Shown here: piece by piece, positions 43,442 to 51,521 of the stretch
Layout of the letters: every line of letters starts with the position of its first letter
How positions within the stretch are numbered: the stretch's first letter is position 1
Assembly (NCBI GenBank): GCA_002420145.1
Contig: DIHL01000041.1
Coordinates: 18,117-82,116, forward strand
DNA: 64,000 bases
Source: Bacteroidetes bacterium UBA5697
Lineage (GTDB): Bacteria; Bacteroidota; Bacteroidia; B-17B0; Aurantibacillaceae
Direction: 5' to 3'
Translations under genes and position numbers: made by a program
The notes under the pieces: model-generated
Seen by the model: only the letters and a program-made list of their open reading frames with translations
The model's database searches: none
What the model was told of the DNA's origin: nothing

Positions 43442-45328
43442 CTAATTAATAACCAACTTCTTCACTTGATTTTTAATGCCATCATAAAAACGAATCATAT
43501 AAATACCTTTTGCTAATTCACCAGTATTAATCTTTTTTATCTGGTTATCTTCCGTTAAATCTTTAATTGTAGTTGTAGTAATTAGCTTTCCAGTGATATC
43601 GTAAATGTTTAATTCTACAGAGTTTGTGTGATTTTTGCCAAATAAAACATATACAGGTTCGCTAGTACCAGCAGGGTTAGGATAAATAGTGTATAATATT
43701 TCGTTTTCTGAAGTTATAGATATAATTTTTGAATACGTATAGCTTTCATCAAAATCAGTTTGCTTTAATCTATAGTAATTAATTGTAGGATAAGGTTTGG
43801 TATCATAAAGAGAATAGTTTTTTGTTGACAGAGAATTTCCTGCGCCATCTACTTTACCTATGCTGTTAAAATGAATTCCATCAGCACTTCTCTCAACTGT
43901 AAAATAATCATTGTCAGTTTCTGTTGCTGTTGACCAAGTTAATTTTATTTTATTGTATTCTGCCGTTCCCTCAAAGCTTATTAATTCTATTGGAAGTGGA
44001 GTTGGAGAGTTTGGAATAATACCTCCATTATTTGGTCCGCCACCAGGTCCAGCAGATACCAATCCACCAGAATTATCAGTGCCAGGATTTCCATTTGTAG
44101 TCGTTGAAGTTACATTAACGGTTGGCTGACTAGCAGGGTATAATAATGCGCCTTGCCCACCGCCACCGCCACCGGCATGTGCTCCAGCGTTTGTAACGTT
44201 CCCACCATTTCCACCATTAGCGTTAACTGATAAAGGACAAGTTGCGCTAGCAGAAAATGTATTGACTTGTAATAGGATGCTTCCAGCAGCTCCACCGCCA
44301 CCAGCACCATCGTTTCCTACGTTTGCAGAGGTTAAACCATTAGCGCTTATTCTGATTGATGAAGCGCATAAAGTATTAGTAACAAGTGTATTTGCTTTTA
44401 TAATAATAATTCCTCCTCCGTTGCCGCCAGCAGAACCAACAGTGTTATTTTGTTGACCGCCGCCGCCGCCGCCGCCCATAAATATTCGAGAACCTGATAT
44501 ATAAGAAGATAGTGCAACGCCTCCTAAACCTCCTGCGGGAAATGCAGCGCAGTTATTATATCCATTTCCACCTTGTCCGCCAGTAGAGTAGTTGCTTCCA
44601 CCGCCACCGCCAGCATTATGGTCGCCACCACCACCACCGCCAGATAATATTTTAGCTCTGCCTTTATTAAAGTTTGCATTTAAATTTTTGTAAATACCTT
44701 CCCCTTTTCCGCCATAGTTTGCATTATTTGAAATATAATTAGTTGAATTTCCCGCAACACAAACTGGACCGCCATTATCATTTGAACGAACGCCTCCTAA
44801 AAAGCCAATCCCATCTGCGATGACACTATGATTTAATGTTAATGTGTTTGAGGTTTCAAAAGCAATAACCCCGCCCACATTACCGTTCCAAGCTAAGCCA
44901 GTAATATTTGCTGTAGTGGTATAATTAGCGCCCATATCTCTAAAAGTGATAATTTGTACTGATGAATTTGCTCCAGTATTAAAAGAAGTTGATAAAGCAT
45001 TTGCCAATGTGATACTATTTGGTGTACCTGTTGCTGGAAGTCTTGATGCAATAATTCCTATTTCATATTTTCCTGCGTTTTGAATGTTGGAAACGTCACC
45101 AAAAGTGGAGGCATTGGTTGTATTTGTGCCAATGGCATCATCTTGCATTTGCATAATAATTACTTTGGCACCAACTGTAAATGTATGGCTCGCCTCATTT
45201 ACATTATTAACAATAAGAGTTGTTTGAGCTCCGTCAATACTAGCAACCTTTGCATAAGCATTTACAATTTGAGCTTCAGACGCAAAACATAAAAATGAAA
45301 GAATAAATAGAAGTAAAGGTTTATTCAT
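43442..45328 (-). CDS. Glycine-rich T9SS-secreted protein
   Basis: A 628-residue cell-surface protein. After a signal peptide (about 1-19), residues 25-130 are beta-rich. Residues about 195-420 are extremely glycine-rich (poly-Gly runs up to six, mixed with Asn, Ser and Ala). A fibronectin-like region follows (IELISFEGTAEYNKIKLTWSTATETDNDYFTVERSADG), then the C-terminal type A sorting domain (TIYPNPAGTSE, LNIYDITGKLI, KGIYMIRFYDG). The Gly-rich core is encoded by GC-rich codons and looks like an adhesive or structural stretch. Cargo of the type IX system. Confidence 0.88.
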   Translation of the reverse strand: MNKPLLLFILSFLCFASEAQIVNAYAKVASIDGAQTTLIVNNVNEASHTFTVGAKVIIMQMQDDAIGTNTTNASTFGDVSNIQNAGKYEIGIIASRLPATGTPNSITLANALSTSFNTGANSSVQIITFRDMGANYTTTANITGLAWNGNVGGVIAFETSNTLTLNHSVIADGIGFLGGVRSNDNGGPVCVAGNSTNYISNNANYGGKGEGIYKNLNANFNKGRAKILSGGGGGGDHNAGGGGGSNYSTGGQGGNGYNNCAAFPAGGLGGVALSSYISGSRIFMGGGGGGGQQNNTVGSAGGNGGGIIIIKANTLVTNTLCASSIRISANGLTSANVGNDGAGGGGAAGSILLQVNTFSASATCPLSVNANGGNGGNVTNAGAHAGGGGGGQGALLYPASQPTVNVTSTTTNGNPGTDNSGGLVSAGPGGGPNNGGIIPNSPTPLPIELISFEGTAEYNKIKLTWSTATETDNDYFTVERSADGIHFNSIGKVDGAGNSLSTKNYSLYDTKPYPTINYYRLKQTDFDESYTYSKIISITSENEILYTIYPNPAGTSEPVYVLFGKNHTNSVELNIYDITGKLITTTTIKDLTEDNQIKKINTGELAKGIYMIRFYDGIKNQVKKLVIN

Positions 45329-45494
45329 AATCGGTTTGAGTTAATTATAAACTGTGTAAGTAAAGATATAACAATTACTCAAACTATACGTTAATAACTC
45401 TAAAATGTTTCAGTTTACGGTGATTTTATCCTTTACTTTACCATGAAATTCATATTAAATTAACTATATTCGTATTTCATTTTTTATATATATT

Positions 45495-48323
45495 ATGAGC
45501 GCAGAACAACCTAAAGCAAAGAAAAGTTTATTTAAAAGAATTTTAAAATGGAGCGGAATTTCATTTTTATTACTTTTAGTTTTAATAATAATAGCTCCTT
45601 TTATTTTTAAGGATAAAATCGTTCAAATTGTAAAAGACGAGGCTAATAAAAGTTTAAATGCCAAAGTCGATTTTGGAGATTTTGATTTAACCTTATTTAG
45701 TTCATTTCCAGATTTTAGATTTAAAATTCAAAATGTGAGTGTTATCAATGTTGAACCATTTAAAGGAGATACTTTAGCATTTATCAAAGAACTATCTTTT
45801 GATTTAAATATTAAAAGTGTGATTAGTGGAGATCAATATCAGGTAAATTCATTAGTGATTGATGAACCAAAAATTAATGGTATTGTAATGGCTGACGGCA
45901 AAGCTAACTGGGATATTGCTAAAGCAAGCACAGATACTGTTTCTGCCGAACCTGTAGATGCTTCTGCAACTAAATTTGCGTTAAAATTAAAATCATTACA
46001 AATTAAGCATGCAAATATTACTTACAATGATATGCAAGGTAATATGGCAGCTTCATTAAAGGATATGAACTATACCTTGAGTGGAGATTTTACTCAAGAT
46101 AATTTCTTATTAAGTAATTTGTTGGAAATTGCTGAAACATCTTTTGAAATGGGAGGCGTTGGATATTTAACTAAAGCAAAAACACGTTTTAAGGCAGATT
46201 TAGACATGGATATGCCTAATATGAAATTTACATTTAAAGAAAATGAATTAGACTTAAACGACTTAGGTTTATCTTTTGATGGTTTTGTTTCTATGCCTAA
46301 AGATGATATCACCATGGATTTGAAATTTGCAGCTAAGCAAACAGAGTTTAAATCTATTTTATCTCTAATCCCAAGTGTTTATAGTAAAGATTTTGCTAGT
46401 GTTAAAACAGCGGGTAGTTTAAAATTGAATGGTAAAGCTGCAGGAACTATGCATTCAAGTGCAGATGGAAAGAGCGATACTTACCCATCATTTGAAGTTA
46501 ATTTAGGAATTGCAAACGCGATGTTTAAATACCCTTCATTACCTAAATCAGTTAACAATATAAATATTGATGTACATGTAGAAAATAAAAAAGATTTCTT
46601 AGATGCCACAGTAATTGATGTGAATAAATTTCATTTAGAAATGGCAGGTAATCCAATTGATATGTGGGCTCATGTTAAAACACCAATTTCTGATCCTGAT
46701 TTAGCGGCAGAAGTAAAAGGTATTATCAATTTAGCTTCAGTAAAAGAGTTTGTTCCTTTAGAAAAAGGCGATGAAATGAGTGGTATCATTAAAGCAGATA
46801 TTTCGGCAGCTGGAAGAATGAGTAGCATTGACAAAAAAGAATACGAAAAATTCAAAATGGCTGGAAGTTTAGAAATTAATAAAATGAATTATAAAACAAC
46901 AACGCTTCCATATGAAGTGATGTTGAATATGATGAAATTAAATTTCACTAATCAATTTGTGGAGCTGGCAGGTTTTGATGCCTTAATGGGTAAATCAGAT
47001 GTGAAAGCAAATGGTAAAATTGATAATTTCATGCAATACATTTTTAAAGACTCTTTAATTGTTGGACATTTTAATGTTCAATCTAATTTGATGGATTTAA
47101 ATGAATTAATGAGTTCTGCTTCTACTTCAACAGCACCTGCTCAGCCAGCAGCAGCCGAAACAGCTGCGATGACAGTTGCGGAAGTGCCAGGAAATATCGA
47201 TTTTATTTTAAATGCAAATATCACAAAGTTATTGTATGATAATTTAGTGATTGATAATATGAATGGTAATATCGAAATTAAGAAACGTAAAGTAGATATG
47301 ACGAACTTAAATTTAGGATTACTAGGTGGTAAGGTTTTAATGAATGGTTATTACGAAACAACTAATCCTAAAAAACCAACAGTGGATTTAACTTTTAAAG
47401 TAGATAATTTTGATATTCAAAAAACGTATGCCGCATTTAATACCGTGCAAAAATTAGCGCCAATTGGGCAGTATGCAAAAGGAATGTTTACAGCAACTTT
47501 AGAAAACTTTAAAGCTGATTTGGATCAAACAATGTCTCCAATATTATCAACTCTACATGGTAATGGTGTATTAAAAACGAGCAGTGTATCTATAGGAGGA
47601 TTTCCAGCATTTGTAAAATTAGGAGAAGCTTTAAAAATTGAGCAATTAAAAAATCTAACTTTACAAAATGTGGTTGCTGATTATGAGTTTAAAGATGGAA
47701 GAGTAAACTTACGTAATCCAGTTAAAGTAAAAATTGATAAAATCAATGCTGAAATTACTGGTTCAACTGGCTTTGATCAGACCATAGATTATAATTGGAA
47801 AATGGATGTGCCAACAGAGATGTTTGGTTCACAAGCAAATTCTATGGTTGGTAGTTTATTGGGACAAGCAAATACAGCAGCTGGAACTAATGTGAGTATG
47901 CCTAAATCAGTTAAAGTAAATGTTGGATTTGGAGGAACAGTGATGAATCCAACAGTGAAGACAGGTACAAAAGCAGGTGAAGCAGGAGCAAGTGTGAAAG
48001 AGCAAGCAGTTACGGCAGTTAAGGATAAGGCTAACGAAGAAGCTCAAAAAATACTAGCAGATGCACAAGCTCAAGTTGCAAAAATAAAAGCGGATGCACA
48101 AGTGGCGTCTGATAAATTGAAAGCAGAGGCTTATGCAGCGGCAGATAAGCAAGTAGAGGATGTGAAAAATCCTTTAGGGAAAATTGCTGCGAAGAAAGCA
48201 GCAGAGATAGCTAAGAAAGAAGCCGATAAGCAAGCTCAAAAAATATTAGATGAAGCTGAAGTGAAAAGCCAAAAAATATTAGAAGACGCCAAAGTGAAAA
48301 GCGCCGCAGCAGCAGGGAAATAA
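45495..48323 (+). CDS. AsmA-like protein with C-terminal Ala/Lys/Glu-rich helix
   Basis: A 942-residue protein of the AsmA/YhdP-like superfamily. One N-terminal membrane anchor (residues 18-40, GISFLLLLVLIIIAPFIF), then LNAKVDFGDFDLTLFSSFPDFRFKIQNVSV, the AsmA N-terminal signature, and a long beta-rich body up to about 840 that would form a lipid-transfer groove in the periplasm. From about 840 to the end it changes into a long helix rich in Ala, Lys and Glu with heptad-like repeats (AQKILADAQAQVAKIKADAQ). That tail is unusual for the family. Twin hairpins follow 3 bases after the stop. Confidence 0.85.
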   Translation: MSAEQPKAKKSLFKRILKWSGISFLLLLVLIIIAPFIFKDKIVQIVKDEANKSLNAKVDFGDFDLTLFSSFPDFRFKIQNVSVINVEPFKGDTLAFIKELSFDLNIKSVISGDQYQVNSLVIDEPKINGIVMADGKANWDIAKASTDTVSAEPVDASATKFALKLKSLQIKHANITYNDMQGNMAASLKDMNYTLSGDFTQDNFLLSNLLEIAETSFEMGGVGYLTKAKTRFKADLDMDMPNMKFTFKENELDLNDLGLSFDGFVSMPKDDITMDLKFAAKQTEFKSILSLIPSVYSKDFASVKTAGSLKLNGKAAGTMHSSADGKSDTYPSFEVNLGIANAMFKYPSLPKSVNNINIDVHVENKKDFLDATVIDVNKFHLEMAGNPIDMWAHVKTPISDPDLAAEVKGIINLASVKEFVPLEKGDEMSGIIKADISAAGRMSSIDKKEYEKFKMAGSLEINKMNYKTTTLPYEVMLNMMKLNFTNQFVELAGFDALMGKSDVKANGKIDNFMQYIFKDSLIVGHFNVQSNLMDLNELMSSASTSTAPAQPAAAETAAMTVAEVPGNIDFILNANITKLLYDNLVIDNMNGNIEIKKRKVDMTNLNLGLLGGKVLMNGYYETTNPKKPTVDLTFKVDNFDIQKTYAAFNTVQKLAPIGQYAKGMFTATLENFKADLDQTMSPILSTLHGNGVLKTSSVSIGGFPAFVKLGEALKIEQLKNLTLQNVVADYEFKDGRVNLRNPVKVKIDKINAEITGSTGFDQTIDYNWKMDVPTEMFGSQANSMVGSLLGQANTAAGTNVSMPKSVKVNVGFGGTVMNPTVKTGTKAGEAGASVKEQAVTAVKDKANEEAQKILADAQAQVAKIKADAQVASDKLKAEAYAAADKQVEDVKNPLGKIAAKKAAEIAKKEADKQAQKILDEAEVKSQKILEDAKVKSAAAAGK

Positions 48324-48325
48324 AA

Positions 48326-48392
48326 ATACACGCTATAAAATAGCGTGTATAGAACAAAATAATGCAAATACACGCTACAAAGTAGCGTGTAT
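48326..48392. repeat. Twin hairpins with a compensatory base-pair change
   Basis: Two 25-base hairpins, 48326-48350 and 48368-48392, share an identical arm ATACACGCTA/TAGCGTGTAT with an AAA loop. The base pair closing the loop is T-A in the first copy (ATACACGCTAT/ATAGCGTGTAT) and C-G in the second (ATACACGCTAC/GTAGCGTGTAT), so pairing is kept while the bases change. No T run follows directly. They lie between the AsmA gene and the cassette-like genes. Confidence 0.8.
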
Positions 48393-48398
48393 AAGTTA

Positions 48399-48906
48399 GT
48401 TACCACTAATTTGTAGAATGACAAACATCGAACAATATATTCTTCCTTTAGACAATGTTGACCTAACAAAAGTGTTAAGTACATGGACATGGCTAGTAGA
48501 CAATGACAAAAGCATCATAGCTCTCACGAAAGCAGGTGACGCAGTGCTTAAAGACACCAATAATAAATTGTATTTTTTAGACATTGGTGGTGGTAAACTA
48601 AATTTAATAACTACAAACTACTTAGACTTCACCGAAGGCAAACTAACCGAACAAGTTATAGAAGAACTCTTATTACCGAGACTTGTAGACCAATTGGAAA
48701 TCAATAATATTACATTAAGGGCTGGACAAGTTTATTCTTATAAAATGCTTCCGATTCTTGGCGGCAACTACGACAAGAATAATATTTTCGCAGTTGACTT
48801 ATATGAACATTACAACTTGACCGGAGAAATTCATTTTCAAATCAAAGACTTGTTAGACGGAACTAAAGTTGAAATTGAAACAGAGAAGTAACAAACTAGT
48901 GGTAAC
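48399..48906. mobile_element. Gene unit bounded by 16-base inverted repeats
   Basis: GTTACCACTAATTTGT (48399-48414) before the ATG and ACAAACTAGTGGTAAC (48891-48906) after the stop are inverted copies with 15 of 16 matches. The right copy overlaps the last base of the stop codon. The unit holds one gene (48418-48891). This, with the long palindrome that follows, looks like a cassette in a recombining array; no recombinase is in the window. Confidence 0.5.
48418..48891 (+). CDS. DUF1851/Tdi1-like immunity-type protein
   Basis: A 157-residue protein whose second half matches the DUF1851 (T6SS immunity Tdi1) pattern: MLPILGGNYDKNNIFAVDLYEHYNLTGEIHFQIKDLLDGTKVEIE, close to the family hallmark of cysLGGxY...EHi..gdiHxQi.dlpdGtkV. 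The first half is LPLDNVDLTKVLSTWTWLV... and YFLDIGGGKLNLITTNYLDFTEG. In type VI systems Tdi1 neutralises a DNase effector; here no T6SS or toxin gene is near, so it may be an orphan. Its use of GAC and ACC codons is higher than its neighbours, a sign of transfer. Confidence 0.7.
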   Translation: MTNIEQYILPLDNVDLTKVLSTWTWLVDNDKSIIALTKAGDAVLKDTNNKLYFLDIGGGKLNLITTNYLDFTEGKLTEQVIEELLLPRLVDQLEINNITLRAGQVYSYKMLPILGGNYDKNNIFAVDLYEHYNLTGEIHFQIKDLLDGTKVEIETEK

Positions 48907-49093
48907 ACACGGTTTATTCTATTTGGGCATTCGGCTTCGGCATTTGCAAAAGCAGTAGCTCCCGCGAAAGACGTTTATTTTTGCTTTGCAAATGTCTAAT
49001 AAAATTATAGCTTTGTTAGTAATATTTCGGTAGACAATGTTTCAAAACCCCAAACAGAAATAAACCGCGAAAACGTTATTGGTTATCAGCTAA
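48907..49093. repeat. Long bulged palindrome (cassette-junction-like)
   Basis: Outer arms CGGTTTATTCTATTTGGG (48910-48927) and CCCCAAACAGAAATAAACCG (49048-49067) pair with two single-base bulges. An inner pair GCATTTGCAAAAGCA (48940-48954) and TGCTTTGCAAATG (48982-48994) pairs with one extra A. The flanks TAGTGGTAAC (left) and GTTATCAGCTAA (right) are also loosely inverted. No gene lies here. The bulged, nested design resembles an integron attC site, but GTTRRRY/RYYYAAC boxes are missing. Confidence 0.55.
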
Positions 49094-49106
49094 GATAGAT
49101 ATAGTA

Positions 49107-49301
49107 ATGAAAAAACTTACATACATAATATTGGGTTCTTCCCTTCTTTTATTCGGGCTTTTTCTGACTTTAATGACAGTTGTGTATTCATTTAAAGAAG
49201 GCGACAATCAAATATTTAAGTACCTAATTTTTTATTTTGCTATTGTATTTATTTCAATTTATTTAATTATCAAAGGACTTAAGACTAATAAAAAAGCATA
49301 A
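49107..49301 (+). CDS. Small two-helix membrane protein
   Basis: A 64-residue protein with two transmembrane segments (about 4-28 and 38-58) and a basic C-terminal tail KGLKTNKKA. No family recognised. Its TAA stop shares its last base with the ATG of the next gene (TAATG), so the two are translationally coupled. It lies directly after the long palindrome and belongs to the cassette-like island. Confidence 0.75.
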   Translation: MKKLTYIILGSSLLLFGLFLTLMTVVYSFKEGDNQIFKYLIFYFAIVFISIYLIIKGLKTNKKA

Positions 49302-49681
49302 TGACAAGGCATTTTTTTAATTACATTGGAATTTCGACCGCAATCATTCTGATACTATATCTATTGATAGAAGCGTGGCTTGGGCCAGATCCAAAAGGTA
49401 TCGGACACGCAATTATTTATTTTGCCTTAGCTTTAATTCTTGGTTTTGCAGGGACTATAATAATTGTTATCAGCTTCGTTAGCAAAGCAAATTGGTTACG
49501 CTTCTTAAAAACATTGTTAGGACTTTCGAACTCACTGTTTATATTTGCTTTTATTGCTAATTTAAACGTAGACATTTCGTTTTTATTTTTGTTAGGATAC
49601 ACTTCATTAACAGGTTTCTTTTTAATAGGATTGACTGTAAAGCAAACATATGACGATACACGGCAAATTGTGGTGAAATAA
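49301..49681 (+). CDS. Four-helix membrane protein
   Basis: A 126-residue integral membrane protein with four predicted segments (about 9-25, 37-60, 73-89 and 93-114) and short charged loops. No family recognised. It overlaps the preceding small gene by one base. Just after its stop, ACAATGAGTGGTT (49681-49693) resembles the ACAAACTAGTGGT end of the preceding cassette-like unit, and again the first A belongs to the stop codon. Probably works with its neighbour. Confidence 0.75.
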   Translation: MTRHFFNYIGISTAIILILYLLIEAWLGPDPKGIGHAIIYFALALILGFAGTIIIVISFVSKANWLRFLKTLLGLSNSLFIFAFIANLNVDISFLFLLGYTSLTGFFLIGLTVKQTYDDTRQIVVK

Positions 49682-49797
49682 CAATGAGTGGTTGCCATTG
49701 ACTAACACGCCCTTCATAGCTGCCAGTATTAATTATATATTTTTCACTTTTCTTATTTTGATTTTATTATTATCTTACCAATAATAAAATTTGCACC

Positions 49798-50778
49798 ATG
49801 AATCCTTTTTTGACTCAAGTTGTTATACAAACCATAATTAACAACAAAAACAAAAAACCTAATCAGTTCCCAGAACCTCCTTCGAGATTTCGTTTAGCTA
49901 AGGGATATCGAGAGTTTAAGTTATTGGTAAAACGTATCTTAAAAGATGTAGTATTAATTGGATTAGGAATTGCTGCAGCTGCTTTTGGTTTAGAGAGTTT
50001 TTTATTACCTAGTAAATTTATTGATGGTGGTGCAACAGGTATTTCTTTATTAATAACGGAGCTAACTAATATTCCGTTATATGTTTTAATTATAGGTATT
50101 AATATTCCATTTGTATTTTTAGGATATAAAATTATTGGGAAAGAATTTGCGATTAAAACAGCAATTGCTATTACTGGATTAGCGATTTGCATCGCGTTTG
50201 TTCATTTCCCAGAAGTAACTCATGATAAACTATTAGTGGCTATTTTCGGAGGATTTTTCTTAGGCTCAGGAATTGGATTGTCAGTAAGAGGAGGAGCCGT
50301 GATTGATGGGACAGAAGTACTGGCTATTTTTTTAAGTCGAAAATTTGGAGTAACGATGGGCGATGTGATTATAATCATAAATATTTTCATCTTCTCGGCT
50401 GCAGCCTATTTTTTATCTATTGAAGCTGCTTTGTATTCCATGATTACTTATTTAGCAGCTTCTAAAACCTTAGATTTTGTTGTATTAGGTATTGAAGAAT
50501 ACAATGGTGTTACCATTGTCTCTTCGCATAGCGAAGAAATCCGCCAAATGATTATTGATAAAATGGGAAGAGGAGTAACCGTGTATTGCGGCAAAAGAGG
50601 TTACGGAAAAAGAGGAGAGGGTAAAGAAATTGATATTGTATATACCGTGGTAACACGTTTGGAATTAAATAAATTAAATACTGAAATTGAAAAAATTGAT
50701 CCGAATGCTTTTGTGGTCATGAATACAATTAAGGATACTAAAGGAGGGATGATTAAAAAGCGCCCTCTACAACATTAG
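49798..50778 (+). CDS. YitT-family membrane protein
   Basis: A 326-residue protein with a cytoplasmic N-terminus (1-38), then a DUF161/YitT membrane domain with five or six helices (DVVLIGLGIAAAAFGLESFLLPSKFIDGGATGISLLITEL is the family hallmark, GGFFLGSGIGLSVRGGAVIDGTEVLAI the second), and a soluble DUF2179 domain (about 235-320) with RGVTVYCGKRGYGKRGEGKEIDIVYTVVTRLEL. Function is not established; proposed transport or sensing. It follows the cassette-like island by 116 bases. Confidence 0.92.
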   Translation: MNPFLTQVVIQTIINNKNKKPNQFPEPPSRFRLAKGYREFKLLVKRILKDVVLIGLGIAAAAFGLESFLLPSKFIDGGATGISLLITELTNIPLYVLIIGINIPFVFLGYKIIGKEFAIKTAIAITGLAICIAFVHFPEVTHDKLLVAIFGGFFLGSGIGLSVRGGAVIDGTEVLAIFLSRKFGVTMGDVIIIINIFIFSAAAYFLSIEAALYSMITYLAASKTLDFVVLGIEEYNGVTIVSSHSEEIRQMIIDKMGRGVTVYCGKRGYGKRGEGKEIDIVYTVVTRLELNKLNTEIEKIDPNAFVVMNTIKDTKGGMIKKRPLQH

Positions 50779-50779
50779 T

Positions 50780-51472
50780 TTAAAGTAAATCTCTATTAAT
50801 TGTATAGCCAACTCCCTTGGTAGTTTTTATAATATCATTGCCAAGCGTACGGCGTATGTTTCGAATATGAATATCGATGGTCCTGCTATTAGCAACTTCT
50901 GGTGAGTTCCAAATGAGTTTAGCAAAATCCTGACGAGTAAATATTTTATGTGTGTTTTGATACATCAAACTTACCATCTCAAATTCTTTACGTGGTAAAC
51001 TTATTTTTCCGTTAGGAGTAATGATGAGATATTGTTCTTTATCTACGTAAAAATTTGGAGGTGTTTGTTCTTCTTTATTCTCAATGGTTTTGCTAATCAA
51101 CCGTTTTTTGAGAGTTGAAATTCGAGCTTCCAACAAAATAGGTTTTATTGGAGAAACTATAAAATCATCTGCTCCCGAATTAAAAGCAGTTATTTGAATA
51201 TAGTCATCTTGTTTGTTAGAAAATAAGATGATGAAAGGCTGTTCTATCCCCTTTAAATTTCTAATATCTGATGTAATGGTTATTCCATCCTTATGTTTAT
51301 AATCTAGTTCTACAATAACCAAATTAACATGTTCCTTATGAAGACAATCCATTAAATCTTCTTCGGATTTAACGAAAGAGACTTTATACTTTTTTTCTTC
51401 TAAATAATCAGCTGTTTTTTTTACCGACGATTCAGAGTTAGATACAAATACTATGTGAAAGGGTTGTTGCAT
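50780..51472 (-). CDS. OmpR-type response regulator with degenerate receiver
   Basis: A 230-residue protein with a receiver-like domain (1-120) and a clear OmpR winged-helix domain (about 145-230; RTIDIHIRNIRRTLGNDIIKTTKGVGYTIN). The receiver lacks standard phosphorylation residues: the acidic pair that should follow strand 1 is SNS (residues 11-13), the phospho-acceptor position reads Glu55 (VIVELDYKHKDG, if DG is aligned), Ser85 is in place of Thr/Ser, and the Lys of the KP motif is Ser107 (IVSPIKP). It is therefore probably unable to be phosphorylated in the normal way. No kinase is adjacent. A terminator lies 3-36 bases in front of its ATG. Confidence 0.88.
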   Translation of the reverse strand: MQQPFHIVFVSNSESSVKKTADYLEEKKYKVSFVKSEEDLMDCLHKEHVNLVIVELDYKHKDGITITSDIRNLKGIEQPFIILFSNKQDDYIQITAFNSGADDFIVSPIKPILLEARISTLKKRLISKTIENKEEQTPPNFYVDKEQYLIITPNGKISLPRKEFEMVSLMYQNTHKIFTRQDFAKLIWNSPEVANSRTIDIHIRNIRRTLGNDIIKTTKGVGYTINRDLL

Positions 51473-51474
51473 GT

Positions 51475-51508
51475 AATAAAAAAGGCACGAACAATTGTTC
51501 GTGCCTTT
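51475..51508 (-). terminator. Strong terminator in front of the response-regulator gene
   Basis: A perfect 28-base palindrome at 51481-51508 (14-base arms starting AAAGGCACGAACAA) followed on the minus strand by a U run. It ends the T9SS protein gene, and the response-regulator ATG at 51472 comes only 3 bases later. Confidence 0.88.
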
Positions 51509-51521
51509 ATAGGATATTAAA

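Noticed and set aside
43911..44660. Several plus- and minus-strand open frames in the glycine-rich gene region
   Set aside because: They are shadows created by GC-rich Gly codons of the T9SS protein at 43442-45328.
48399..49093. Canonical integron cassette array
   Set aside because: No GTTRRRY/RYYYAAC boxes and no integrase in the window, so the island is reported only as cassette-like.
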